Assembly (NCBI GenBank): GCA_944472135.2 | Contig: OX235270.1 | Location: 56,797,267 to 56,861,266 of the forward strand | Direction of reading: 5' to 3' | Length of the DNA stretch: 64,000 nucleotides | DNA from: Trichobilharzia regenti | Taxonomy: Eukaryota; Platyhelminthes; Trematoda; Strigeidida; Schistosomatidae | Part shown: positions 22,179 to 35,310 of the stretch, piece after piece | Layout: every line of letters starts with the position of its first letter | Numbering within the stretch: position 1 is the stretch's first letter | Translations under genes and position numbers: made by a program | Notes under the pieces: generated by a model | What the model was told of the DNA's origin: nothing | The model's database searches: none | Seen by the model: only the letters and a program-made list of their open reading frames with translations

Positions 22179-22552
22179 TGTTATAACTTTAGGGAATTGA
22201 ATGAAGACGTTTTCACCTTGCTCTGCCTGCGCCTGAACTAATCTGTCTATCTGCTCGTCGTACCTTCCGATTTAGTAAAGCACGGAAATATCAAAAGATA
22301 AAGGCTGGACTGTGACTGTGTATTGAAGTGCAACAACGATAAAGAAAGCCATGGTATTCATACATTTTACAAGAATATGGACAGCTAACAGCATTTGAAA
22401 TAATTTATCTTAATAGCCAATAACAAAGTGCGTGAGAGATGATAATATACCATATGTGCGAGATTGACAGTCAATACCAAAATGTGTGAGAATGATAATA
22501 TACCATATATACAAGATTAACAGTCAATACCAAAATATGTGGGATCCTATCA
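22179..22552 (-). repeat. Gypsy 3' LTR (374 bp)
   Basis: TGTTATAACTTTAGGG to GATCCTATCA. It contains two copies of a roughly 54-bp sub-repeat (core CAATACCAAAAT...ATGATAATATACCATAT) where the other LTR has three, which accounts for the whole length difference. Confidence 0.9.
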
Positions 22553-22562
22553 CCTCTCCCCG
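22553..22562 (-). other. Polypurine tract of the Gypsy element
   Basis: On the minus strand GGGGAGAGG lies directly before the 3' LTR, the expected place and composition for the plus-strand primer of reverse transcription. Confidence 0.75.
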
Positions 22563-23696
22563 TAAAGAGTGTAGGACTTGCTTTTTGGATCTATTTGAAA
22601 AGGTTTCGGAGCTCTTCTTTGTCTAGTCGACCTTCGCATGGTACTGAAATGAGTGTGATCTGTGTCCCGGGCTTCCGGCTGCGGAAGATTAAATGTATTT
22701 ACTAATACTTCTAACGTGAGGTCTCGTCTCCCATTGTCAGGTCTATCTGACGCATCTCGTATATGATTCGTGTGTCTGACACATAACTGTCCTTCTACAT
22801 TCGCTTTGTATGAAACCCTTCCTTTCTGCTCCACTATTTGTCCTCGAATCCATCTCGGAGGTGAATAGCGAAAATCTCGTACATAAACTTGCTGATACAA
22901 TTTGAAAACTCGACGTTTAGCTCCGTGATGGCGATTGAATTGGTTTTCCAGTTTTGTATTTCTGCAGCCCTGCTTTACTTGCCTAGGCTTAATTGAGTCG
23001 AGGGCAGTTCTGATCTTTCGGCCAAATATAATTTCCGCTGGGGATAACTGATTTGGGTCGGAAGGATTTGGCGTCTTACGATAATGCAGCAAGAATCTAT
23101 CCAAAATTTCTTCTGTTGTTCCCTCCCCCTTCGCTTTTGCATAAGCACGCTTAAAAGTGTCGACGAAACGTTCAGCCTGTCCATTCGATTGGGGATGATA
23201 CGGGGGCTACGGATATGCTGGATGCCAAACTGTTTGCAGAAATCTGAGAACAGTGATGAGGTGAACTGCGATCCATTTTCGGACACCAGAACATCAGGCA
23301 TACCAAAACGACAGAATAGTTGACGTAGGTGGGACACTGTTGCAATTGATGTGGCAGAATGCATAGGAAATATCTCTGGCCATTTGGAAAAGGCGTCGAC
23401 ACATATTAAGAAATGCATACTATTGAACGGTCCAGCGAAGTCAACATGAACACGGGACCATGGTTTGTCCGGTCGTGGCCAGGAACATAGTTCTGTCTTG
23501 CATGGACACTTTGATGCTTGAGCACATTTACTACACTTGCGAACGAGGTCTTCGATATGGTCATCGATGTTGGGCCAGTAAACATAACTGCGAGCGATCG
23601 CCTTCATTCTCCCAACACCAGGATGTGATATATGAAGCTGCCGAAGCACATGGTCACGAAGATTAGCTGGAACCACAACACGATCAGCAAACATTA
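22554..23696 (-). pseudogene. Gypsy integrase, frameshifted and with altered catalytic site
   Basis: Integrase inserts the cDNA into the host chromosome. From the 5' side: VVVPANLRDHVLRQLHISHP with H...H then CSKCAQ (HHCC zinc domain), VHVDFAGPF (first catalytic Asp), VLVSENGSQFTSSLF (second position, normally Asp, here Glu), then a one-base loss at about 23205 that shifts the frame before the catalytic Glu region. The C-terminal part resumes in the other frame (RFLLHYRKTPNPSDPN, LSPAEIIFGRKIRTALDSI, RYSPPRWIRGQIVEQ, RSTRQRRAPKPF) and ends at about 22553. It is separated from the RT/RNase H part by an insertion. Non-functional. Confidence 0.88.
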
Positions 23697-24335
23697 TGCC
23701 TCCAAAGCCTCAGGATGGTCGGGGGTGGGTGCCTTGCGCTGCGGGTTGGCCACCCCTCCGCACACCTCTTGAAATGCTCCCATATGACCGGGCGTCTTAC
23801 ATAGCCTCTCCTGAGGAAGTCCTACTCACTGCCTTCACGTGGCGGAGGTGTTTCTCACCAAAGTGAGAGGGCGAAAGCGGATGCCCGGCGCTCTCCACCG
23901 GGTTGACTGTCCATTGGATGACGGTCTAGGGGAGATTGCTAAACCCTGATTCCAAACCTCCAACGACTAGCGTATGAAGCTCACTGGAGCTCACCGGCAG
24001 ACGTATGGACAAAGGGCTTGTTGGATGTCCTGGATGTCTGGCCCCATTCAAAAAGGCGTATGAACCGAACTCCGGTCACCGGCTGCCAATGGATAGTGGA
24101 CTCCTTACTCCACTCCTACTGCCTTGTAGGTCACACTTGGCTGTGTGAAGGCTAGAGCTGCACTCTCAAACAAAAGGCCGAGCGATGCTGGGGACATCAC
24201 TCGTACCAAATTCCCATGAAACTTCATGAACTCTCTTACAAATTACCGCGCCTGGGCAGCGATGATTCGAGACGTTCATGAAGCCGGCTCATCCTCCCGT
24301 AGGAGATAGTCGAAGTAAAGTAAAGTAAGTAAGTA
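23697..24335 (+). mobile_element. GC-rich non-autonomous retroposon inserted in the Gypsy pol
   Basis: About 640 bp, clearly more GC-rich than its surroundings, dropped between the RNase H linker and integrase codons of the Gypsy element (NEL on one side, MFADRVVVP on the other). It ends on the plus strand in AAGTAAAGTAAAGTAAGTAAGTAA, a short-repeat tail as left by RTE-type LINE machinery. No protein is encoded and no tRNA-type A/B boxes were seen. An internally deleted LINE or a LINE-dependent SINE are both possible. Confidence 0.65.
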
Positions 24336-27333
24336 ATTCATTAACGATGGATAAGGATTGGCGTCGCTGGTAAAACTGTTTTAAAACATTTGAATGAACA
24401 TGTGGAGGCCAGCCAAATCGGATGAACTTTGATACTTGCTGTAAAACTGGATCACGCAGTGTGTGTCTGGCAACCTCAACTGCAGTCACCGGAAGAAGTT
24501 GAGTCGCGCCTACCAGAACTCTGTTTACATCATCTTCAACAGAGATGGATGCAATAACAACATCCTCGCTTTCCAACTTCTGATGGCTTAGCAGCCGTGA
24601 TAATGCATCTACCTGGCCAAATTCAGAGGTAGGTTTGTATTTGATATCAAAATTATATCCCAGTAACATGACAGCCCACCTTTGAAGCCGATTCGCAGTG
24701 TACACTGGAACGCCCTTTTTCGAACCAAATATCGATAACAGGGGTTTATGGTCAGTAAATAGGGTGAATTTCCTACCATGAAGCATTTTGTGAAACTTTT
24801 TGACTGCGAAGATAAGCGCCAAACCTTCTTTCTCAATTTGGCTATATTTGCGTTCGGTTGTATTCAGTGTTCTAGATGCATGTGCAATAGCTTTCTCCCT
24901 TCCGTCAGGAAAACGATGAGATATAACAGCACCAATACCATAGTCGGATGCATCTGCAGCAAGGATGATTTCAAGACTTGGATCATAATAAGTAAGCAGC
25001 ATGTCTGACTGGAGTAACGATTTTACTTTTTTAAATGCATTTTGACATTCAGGTGACCAATTCCATTTTGCATTTTTCGATAACAGGCGATTCAGTGGAG
25101 CACGTATGTGATGAAGCTCTGGTAGAAATGCACTGTAATAGCTGATGAGGCCAAGGAAAGATCGCAGAGTGGCAACATTAGTGGGAGCGGGCATATTCTG
25201 AATAGCACGTACATTTTCTGGGTCTGGTCGACGTCCATGTTGATCGAAAATGAACCCAAGATACTTTACTGAATCCATGAAAAATGTACATTTATCCTCT
25301 TTAAGGTAGAACCCAAACTCTGACATTTTGGATAGCACAGCGTCAAGTCGATCAAACAATTCAGACTTACTACTCCCTGTGATTATCACATCGTCGAGGT
25401 AGACAGCAACACCAGGTTGGTTAGCAAGCATAGTATCCATGATCTGCTGAAAAATTGCGGGTGCTGGTTTCACACCAAATGGTAAGCGAGTAAACTGGTA
25501 GAGACCTCTATGAGTGTTGATTGTTAGCAACTCTTGAGACTTTGGTTCAACTTCTATTTGAAGATAAGCATCAGCAAGGTCAATTTTTGCAAAACATTTT
25601 CCACCATTAAGTTTGACGAATAAGTCTTCTTGAATTGGTAATGGATAAGCATGATCCTCTAGAGCATCATTTAACCCAGTTGAGAAATCTGCACACAGGC
25701 GAATGGAACCATTTGCTTTGCGTACAACAACTATCGGAGCAGCCCAGGGCGAATACGTTACTGGTTTGATGACACCCAATGCTTCCAGTCTGTCGAGTTC
25801 ATTCTCAACCAATGTGACAGCAGCATACGGAACTGGACGTTTTGGACGAAAAATTGGCTTCGCGTTTGGCTTTAGAGACAAAACAACTTGGGTAAATTTG
25901 CAGCAACCAAGTTTGTCCTGGAAGACAGAAGCGTGCTTTTGACGAAGGCGTTGCAAGAGAGATTGATCAGATACATCTCCGGGAACAACGTTGTGTGGTG
26001 AGGACGAAACATTAGAGCATACTGAATTTAATGGTACATTAAAGATATGGAGCTTGTCTAACCAGTCAAGACCAAGCAAATTCAAATCATGGTAGTTTGT
26101 AACGTAACATACACCATTGAAGTGATGCTCACCAAACTGAACCTGGCAATTTATCTCACCCACGAGTTTCAGTATATCTCCAGAGGCATTCTTAGCGACA
26201 TGCTCGGTCGGCAGAATCTGTGGGCAACCAAGTTTGCGCCACGTAGTTCGGGAAATTAAGGTGATATCTGATGCCGTATCCAACTGAAGACGAATACGTT
26301 TGCCGTTAATATCTAGTGTTATGTACTTACGTTTGCTGGCGAAATCGACTTTGGAAGTTGTGAAAATGGTCTGTACTCGAGGAGATTGTTTCGGCTTGAA
26401 ACGACTACTTCTGTTCCTCACCGAAGAATTTTTCTGCGGTGTACAGTAACCCTCCTTATGTCCAAAACGGTGACAATTACGGCATTTATGTTTCTTGAAA
26501 GGACAGAACTTGACAAAATGCCACGAACCACAGTGCCAGCACACTGAAGGAGGTTTAGCTGAATTCTGAGACTGACGTGCTGTGTGCTTAACGGTGATCG
26601 GAGGACTTTTCACTGTGTTAATCGAACCAAATTCAGACGACTGTCGTTTGCACTCCACCATAGCAGTATCGTGCTTCAAGTTGATTAAACGTAGGCATTC
26701 TGCTGTCACCATTTGTAAAGTCATTTTCGGGTCTTGTTCCACGAGTGACAGAAGTCGAGTTCGTATGTCAGTATCTTCTGGGTTCTTCAACCCACAAATA
26801 AAAATCAAACACTTGAACTGATCTGATGTCATTTCGTGTGGTTTGAACCTTTCACATTCCTTGTTCACATAATCATCGGAAGGCATTTTTGTCAACTGAA
26901 AACATTGATACCGAATATTAAACATGGATGACTGTTCACCAAAGATTTGTGATAAAACGGTGACTGTCTCATCGAATGATAACTCACGTGGGTTCTTAGG
27001 CAGAATGAAGTTAACATATCTGTTGTGCTCAACAGTACCAAGTTTTCTTAGTAACAATCGGACTTTGGCAGCATCATCAAACATGTAGCATTCAATACGG
27101 AAGACGTCTTCGTAACGATTGAACCATGCATCAAATACGAGACCAGATATTGGGTCGTAGTTGAACTCACTGATGGAATTTGAGATGCTTTCATATTTGT
27201 CAGAATGAGATGTTGATGGAACTTGAATGGACAGCTTCTGAGTGAGAGCTTCGATTAATTTTAGTTGAGCTGCTTCATTCTGAACTTGCTGCTGCTGCAA
27301 GATAGATTTGAGATCGTCCAGAGAGATAGACAT
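24289..27333 (-). CDS. Ty3/Gypsy gag-pol (gag, zinc knuckles, protease, RT, RNase H), 3' end cut
   Basis: A single 1014-residue frame starting MSISLDDLKSILQQQQ at 27333. Gag is residues 1-250. Two CCHC knuckles lie at about 265-297 (CWHCGSWHFVKFC and CRNCHRFGHKEGYC). The protease has LDTASDITLIS near 351, where DTA replaces the commoner DTG. RT covers about 480-700 with KPIFRPKRPVPYA, AKIDLADAYLQIEV, RLPFGVKPAP and the catalytic YLDD at 645-648. RNase H runs from about 790 (LAADASDYGIGAVI, EKEGLALIFAVKKFHKML, FTDHKPLL). The last 15 or so codons come from the inserted retroposon. The RT and RNase H catalytic residues are present, so this part looks young. It makes the particle and copies RNA to cDNA in the cytoplasm. 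Confidence 0.93.
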   Translation of the reverse strand: MSISLDDLKSILQQQQVQNEAAQLKLIEALTQKLSIQVPSTSHSDKYESISNSISEFNYDPISGLVFDAWFNRYEDVFRIECYMFDDAAKVRLLLRKLGTVEHNRYVNFILPKNPRELSFDETVTVLSQIFGEQSSMFNIRYQCFQLTKMPSDDYVNKECERFKPHEMTSDQFKCLIFICGLKNPEDTDIRTRLLSLVEQDPKMTLQMVTAECLRLINLKHDTAMVECKRQSSEFGSINTVKSPPITVKHTARQSQNSAKPPSVCWHCGSWHFVKFCPFKKHKCRNCHRFGHKEGYCTPQKNSSVRNRSSRFKPKQSPRVQTIFTTSKVDFASKRKYITLDINGKRIRLQLDTASDITLISRTTWRKLGCPQILPTEHVAKNASGDILKLVGEINCQVQFGEHHFNGVCYVTNYHDLNLLGLDWLDKLHIFNVPLNSVCSNVSSSPHNVVPGDVSDQSLLQRLRQKHASVFQDKLGCCKFTQVVLSLKPNAKPIFRPKRPVPYAAVTLVENELDRLEALGVIKPVTYSPWAAPIVVVRKANGSIRLCADFSTGLNDALEDHAYPLPIQEDLFVKLNGGKCFAKIDLADAYLQIEVEPKSQELLTINTHRGLYQFTRLPFGVKPAPAIFQQIMDTMLANQPGVAVYLDDVIITGSSKSELFDRLDAVLSKMSEFGFYLKEDKCTFFMDSVKYLGFIFDQHGRRPDPENVRAIQNMPAPTNVATLRSFLGLISYYSAFLPELHHIRAPLNRLLSKNAKWNWSPECQNAFKKVKSLLQSDMLLTYYDPSLEIILAADASDYGIGAVISHRFPDGREKAIAHASRTLNTTERKYSQIEKEGLALIFAVKKFHKMLHGRKFTLFTDHKPLLSIFGSKKGVPVYTANRLQRWAVMLLGYNFDIKYKPTSEFGQVDALSRLLSHQKLESEDVVIASISVEDDVNRVLVGATQLLPVTAVEVARHTLRDPVLQQVSKFIRFGWPPHVHSNVLKQFYQRRQSLSIVNELLTYFTLLRLSPTGG

Positions 27334-27439
27334 TGTAATTGGGTTGTAATTAACACAGTCAAAAATGTTATATAGCTGCGCTGAACAGAATAAAAACTGT
27401 CGTCGTTTGCTTGTTATAACTGCAATGAATTAAGGTAAA

Positions 27440-27454
27440 ACCCCGTCGCCAATT
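27440..27454 (-). other. Primer binding site of the Gypsy element
   Basis: Reading the minus strand out of the 5' LTR, the next bases are AATTGGCGACGGGGTTTTACC. The TGG start complements a tRNA 3' CCA end, as expected. The priming tRNA is not assigned. Confidence 0.65.
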
Positions 27455-27882
27455 TGTTATAACTGTAGGGAATTGAATGAAGACGTTTTCACCTTATTCT
27501 GTCTGCGCCTGAACTAATCTGCCTATCTGCTCGTACCTTCCGAAAATTTAGTAAAGCACGCAAATATCAAAAGACAAAGGCTGGACTGTGACTGTGTATT
27601 GAAGTGCAACAACGATAAAGAAAGCCATGGTATTTATACATTTTACAACAATATGGACAGCTAACAGCATTTGAAATAATTTATCTTAATAGCCAATAAC
27701 AAAGTGCGTGAGAGATGATAATATACCATATGTGCGAGATTGACAGTCAATAACAAAATGTGTGGGAATGATAATATACCATATACACAAAATTAGCAGT
27801 CACTACCAAAATGGGTGAGAATGATAATATACCATATATACAAAATTAAACAGTCAATACCAAAATATGTGCGATCCTATCA
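27455..27882 (-). repeat. Gypsy 5' LTR (428 bp)
   Basis: TGTTATAACTGTAGGG to GATCCTATCA. Three copies of the 54-bp ATGATAATATACCATAT sub-repeat. Scattered differences from the 3' LTR show the insertion is not recent, though the pol frame is still open. Confidence 0.9.
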
Positions 27883-28490
27883 TTTTGACATCTGGAGTCA
27901 GCGTCAACTAGGCGAGTATTTTCACGAACGACTGACACTTGGTTTACAAAGTTGTTCACATGGCTAGCATCATGAGTAGCTGTGAAACCGGGTGTTCGAG
28001 AATTGTTGCGACACGAGTCTTACCTACTCGCCATTCATCTCCTATACATTGGTCATCTTGTGGTTTCAATAGACAGCGAACGCCAAACACCTGAAGGCCT
28101 AGTAAGTGTCAACACATCTCTACGTTTGATAGTATTTAATCAAAATGTCAAGAAGACTGCCGTTGTCCACATCTCTGTCAAACATCTGTCATCTGGGTGA
28201 CTGACGACTCACTGAAGCATGACTACAAACACATTTAGGAAGGACAGAAATCAGTGTAGAGAAAAACAGTATGGTCAACACTTCAAATAATAAAATAGTA
28301 CGAGAGCGAGAAGAAACAGACATCCGTAGGGGACTGTTACGAGAGTTCACTAATACTACAAATATGAGAATAATAATCCAAGTCAATGAAATGTTAAATG
28401 ACAATATATTACCAAAAATCCAGTGACGAGTTATATCAATAAAAAGGATTACTTGGGTATAAAGTCTATGTCGAAAACAGACAGACAGAC
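27883..28490. repeat. Truncated array 2-type unit: inverted exon part A plus flank
   Basis: TTTTGACATCTGGAGTC starts the reverse complement of exon part A, but this jumps at about 28019 (CACGAGTCT) to the TACCTACTCGCCATTC segment, skipping most of part A and the upstream exon. It then runs through AAAATGTCAAGAAGACTGCC to the LINE-like terminus CTATGTCGAAAACAGACAGACAGACA. It is otherwise the same as array 2 units. Confidence 0.8.
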
Positions 28491-28491
28491 A
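28464..28491 (+). repeat. LINE-type 3' terminus with GACA tail
   Basis: GTCTATGTCGAAAACAGACAGACAGACA. Nearly the same string (TTCTATGTCGAAAACAGACAGAC) is the 3' end of the LINE on the minus strand at 44312-44345. It is followed at once by the 13-bp GACTCCAGATGTC that also ends exon part A, as a target-site duplication would. Confidence 0.65.
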
Positions 28492-29229
28492 GACTCCAGA
28501 TGTCAGTTGTCCAACAATTCAGATGGTTTGCAGTCTATATGCACTTCCACTGTGACTGGCACAAGTACTTCCGATTCAATCCGTTCAGTACATGATAAGG
28601 CTTCAAACAACCTTTGCTCTTCCGTGGCTCAAGTGACTAGTTCCAGCGTTGCTTCGGGAACACTGCTTACTGCTTCATCAAGCATAGAAAATGTCTTTGC
28701 AGAAACTAAATCACCTGGAAGTGATGTGAATAATTTGTTTTCTCTTCCTCTTCGATTGTCAACTGGTTTTGTTGGTGTTTCGCACATTGAAAATCCTGTG
28801 TTTCATGAATTTATCAACGAGAAGTGTAATAGACTACGATATCCTCCTCAGTTGGCTTTGGAAATGTGGCAATTGTATTCATCATCGAATTTGCCTGTGG
28901 TATCGACCGACAAGCCTCCTATTTCGTGTGGTCAATATAAAAGTTCATCCTGCGGCACTCAACAACCGGATCGTGGGTGCTTGAAAACAGATGATAGTCA
29001 TTTCAGTGTTAGTTTTTCGTGTGTACCTGTCAAATCCAATACCGTGATAGTGCATAACAAAAGTCGCCTTCGTACGAAAGCTCAAATGCGTGAAGTAAGC
29101 ACGATAAAGGAGAGAACATCAGAGAAGATTAAGTTAGAAAATTGTAACAATAAGTGTAGGCAATCAGAAGGCTGTTTATCAGACAAAGAAAATACCAATG
29201 TATCAAATTCTGAGGTGGTAATCGTGTCT
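28492..29229 (+). pseudogene. Host exon, 3' half (part B and its natural continuation)
   Basis: Open from DSRCQLSNNSDGLQSIC through FSLPLRLSTGF and then, uniquely in the window, on into VGVSHIENPVFHEFINEKC, YPPQLALEMWQLYSSSNLP, RGCLKTDDSHFSVSFSC, NKSRLRTKAQMREVSTIKER and ENTNVSNSEVVIVS. It ends at a consensus splice donor, TGTCT followed by GTAAGT (29230-29235). It is Ser/Thr/Asn-rich, with a possible helical segment around FHEFINEKCNRL, and no known domain. Its 5' half sits 7 kb upstream at 21259-21512. This looks like a cellular, possibly regulatory, protein gene interrupted by LINE and Gypsy insertions. Confidence 0.6.
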
Positions 29230-29238
29230 GTAAGTTAG

Positions 29239-33100
<3,862 letters not shown>

Positions 33101-33104
33101 AAGT

Positions 33105-33605
33105 ATAAAACTTGGGCACTGTGATGGCACAGTGGTTAGGACTCTCGCTGACTATGCACATCGTCCGAGGTTTGATTCCCTGCCGACGGACACGCGATAT
33201 CTATGGTCGGCCTGCAAAAATTGGGCTAGCGATATCACATGCTGAAAATTCCATACTTGTAAAAAATACAGTGTGGAGTCAAGCTGTAATCAAAATAAAA
33301 AAATATAACTTCATTATGCATAAGATTTTATTTTGATAAATCACACAGTGTTGTACAGTTATATTAACTGATGACGTTTTGAGCACAAACTATTACTCAT
33401 AATCATCTGAAGTTACACAACTTTTTTCTTTCACTTATATACATGTGTGGAATCGATTAGATATTGGATTAAAAATCATTGTGAGACAATGTGCATTCAG
33501 AAATAATAGTACGAGTGTTATTGACCCATTACAATTATATGGGAAATACGAGTGTTTTATAGTCATAATAAGTTACATGTTAGAATGTTGTGATGTGTTT
33601 GAATT
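33105..33605 (-). repeat. Terminal region of a Penelope-like element, interrupted by a tRNA-like unit
   Basis: AAACTTGGGCACTGTG at about 33107 and CACACAGTGTTG...CTGATGACGTTTTGAGCAC at about 33342-33385 match, in order, the sequence around 38005-38100 on the other strand (CTTGGGCACTGTGG, CACACAGTGAAACAG, GATGACGTTTCGAAC). Both lie just outside a GIY-YIG coding end, so they are taken as the same element terminus. In this copy a tRNA-like sequence sits between them. Confidence 0.6.
33118..33310 (+). mobile_element. tRNA-derived SINE-like sequence
   Basis: RNA polymerase III promoter boxes are visible: A box TGGCACAGTGGTTAGGACT at about 33125 and B box GGTTTGATTCC at 33169-33179, spaced as in a tRNA. 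The remainder has an A-rich end AATCAAAATAAAAAAATA at about 33290-33306. The cloverleaf looks imperfect, so a working tRNA is unlikely. It has no hammerhead core, unlike the unit at 36.1 kb. Confidence 0.55.
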
Positions 33606-33622
33606 GAAATAGAATTTTAAGA

Positions 33623-34150
33623 TTATTTATTATCCTCTTCTGATTTGACCTGTGGTAATAATATCTTCCATATTTCTGGTATTTGCATTGAGTCATTTCT
33701 GTTGCATGTGTTAAGTGTAGTAGACTCGATGAATAAGGATTCCGTAATCAACCTCCCTCTCCACCTACGTATATTACTTTTTAGAATCTTGACCCTATCC
33801 CACCCTATTGTGTGGTTGTTTGTTGATGCGTGAAGTGCAATAGCTGAGCCTTTTTCTAAATTACTTATCTTTCCAGGGCCAACCATTCTTCCCTTAGCTA
33901 AATTCTTATGTTCTGATAATCTGACTATCCCCGACGTACTAGTTTGACCTATGAAGTTGACGTCACAGTCATTGCAGGGTATTTTGTAAATTATATTGTT
34001 TTGTCCAATTGGGTCCACCGCGTCCTTTAACCTATAGAGCTCGTTCCCTGAGTGAGTTTGTAGGTTTAAATGCCGCTCTAATTCCTGTTTTATTAAGAAT
34101 CCTACGTAGGGTCTCACATGTCCCCTCCTTATATGGTATAACAGTAGACG
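33623..34150 (-). pseudogene. PLE GIY-YIG endonuclease domain (type 1)
   Basis: C-terminal endonuclease of a Penelope-like retroelement. From the 5' side: IKQELERHLNLQTHSGNELY, VDPIGQNNIIYKIPCNDCDV, NFIGQTSTSGIVRLSEHKN, SAIALHASTNNHTIGWDRVK, TESLFIESTTLNTCNRND. The CNDCD..(Y/F)IGQT form, the Arg of VRLSEH and the H-x-H-T-I motif identify the GIY-YIG fold. The first Tyr of the YIG motif is Phe here. It nicks target DNA for priming in intact elements. Upstream linker codons (REYKS) appear after a 79-bp duplication that carries stops, so it is separated from RT. Confidence 0.85.
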
Positions 34151-34308
34151 ACTTATATTCTCTCTTATTTATTTACTAGTTTCACAATTATTTTTGTTTT
34201 GCTTTTGGCCTTTTCTGATCTTCCTAATGACTTATATTCTCTCTTATTTATTTACTAGTTTCACAATTATTTTTGTTTTGCTTTTGGCCTTTTCTGATCT
34301 TCCTAATG
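34151..34308. repeat. Perfect 79-bp tandem duplication inside the PLE
   Basis: ACTTATATTCTCTC...GATCTTCCTAATG occurs at 34151-34229 and again at 34230-34308 with no difference visible. The duplication is therefore younger than the decay of the surrounding PLE. Confidence 0.92.
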
Positions 34309-34309
34309 A

Positions 34310-35310
34310 ATTTTACAGGCTAGTTATTCAACACCAACGCTTCTTCTGTCTGTTTTATTTCATCATTTAGGTCTTTTCTTGTGCTATGGCTCGGTTTGTT
34401 AGACACTTCACTAAGCCTGCCTTAACAGTTAGCGAATGAGATGAATTAAAGTCTAAATATCTATTAGAATGCGTTAGCTTGTTATAAACACTAGTGTGCA
34501 GCTTACCTTCTTCTATTCGTTTTATCTTACAATCTAACATAGCTAATTCTCCTTGTCCATTTTCTGATTCAAATGTGAATTTTATTCCCTCTGCGAGTGA
34601 TTTTATATGTGTCAAGAAGCTAGAGATGTGGTGAGAGCAGGCTGCTAGTCAATTGGTAGACATTAATCTACGTCAATGTCTAGGTCACTGATATTGGCCT
34701 TGAGAAAATATGAACAAGGCTGATTCAACAACCAATCACAGCGGACTTAAACGTGGGCAAATATGATTCGCAGATAGATGGCTGCACTTTCCGAGAAATC
34801 TCGAAAAGAACCAATCAGAAGGATGCGTTTGTCTACTTGAATAAGCTATGATAATGTACATGAAATATGTATAAATACGTCCTGATTTCCGTAATGAAGT
34901 GATCTGTTGCCGGCCCTTGTCTTCTGTAGTTATAGAGATATGTTCTTTTTTTAACACTGTGAAAGTGTCATCCACATATCTACACCATATTTTTGGACTA
35001 AATGTATTCCCAGCTTTCCATAAATATGTCTGCTACAATAGGGTATATTGGTGATCCCATCGCCACACCTTCTGTTTGTCTATATATTTTACCTTGGAAC
35101 TTAAAGATAGTAGATGTGAGGCATAACTGAATCCCTCACATAGTTTCTTCAATGGGCAGCTTTGTCCTATGATTGTGTTCATGATCCTCAGTTAGTTCTT
35201 TTCTAACTGCTTCTAAGGCCATATTGACTGGTATATTAGTGTAAAGACTAGTTATAGCAAAACTAACCATTGTTTCATCAGTCTCTAGTTGAATGTCATT
35301 TAGGATTCTT
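34310..35310 (-). pseudogene. Penelope-like reverse transcriptase (type 1), split by an insertion
   Basis: Minus-strand RT of the same element. From 35310 downward: DETMVSFAITSLYTNIPVNM (motif A, catalytic Asp replaced by Ala), TEGVAMGSPIYPIVADIFME (motif B), RYVDDTFTVLKKEHISI (motif C, catalytic DD kept). Then after an insertion come SLAEGIKFTFESENGQ, AMLDCKIKRIEEGKLHTSVY and LVKCLTNRA (thumb). Several stops are present. The insertion covers about 34618-34930 and shows no recognised motif. Inactive. Confidence 0.85.

Larger units (their letters stand above)
22179..27882 (-). mobile_element. Complete but disabled Ty3/Gypsy LTR retrotransposon (5.7 kb)
   Basis: Bounded by TG...CA LTRs at 22179-22552 and 27455-27882 and flanked by the same 5-bp target duplication TTTTG (22174-22178 and 27883-27887). 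On the minus strand it carries gag-pol (gag, zinc knuckles, protease, RT, RNase H) and integrase, interrupted by a 640-bp insertion at 23697-24335. The RT reads like the Mag/K02A2.6-type branch common in invertebrates. A 1-bp frameshift and an altered catalytic residue in the integrase, together with the insertion, make it non-autonomous. It landed inside a host-exon-derived repeat, so it postdates that rearrangement. Confidence 0.92.

Noticed and set aside
27982..28200. Frame reading VVSIDSERQTPEGLVSVN as a separate gene
   Set aside because: It crosses the deletion junction of inverted part A and flank and is part of the repeat; no family recognised.
33118..33195. Functional tRNA gene
   Set aside because: A and B boxes are present, but the arms do not form a convincing cloverleaf and an A-rich tail follows; SINE-like is the better call.
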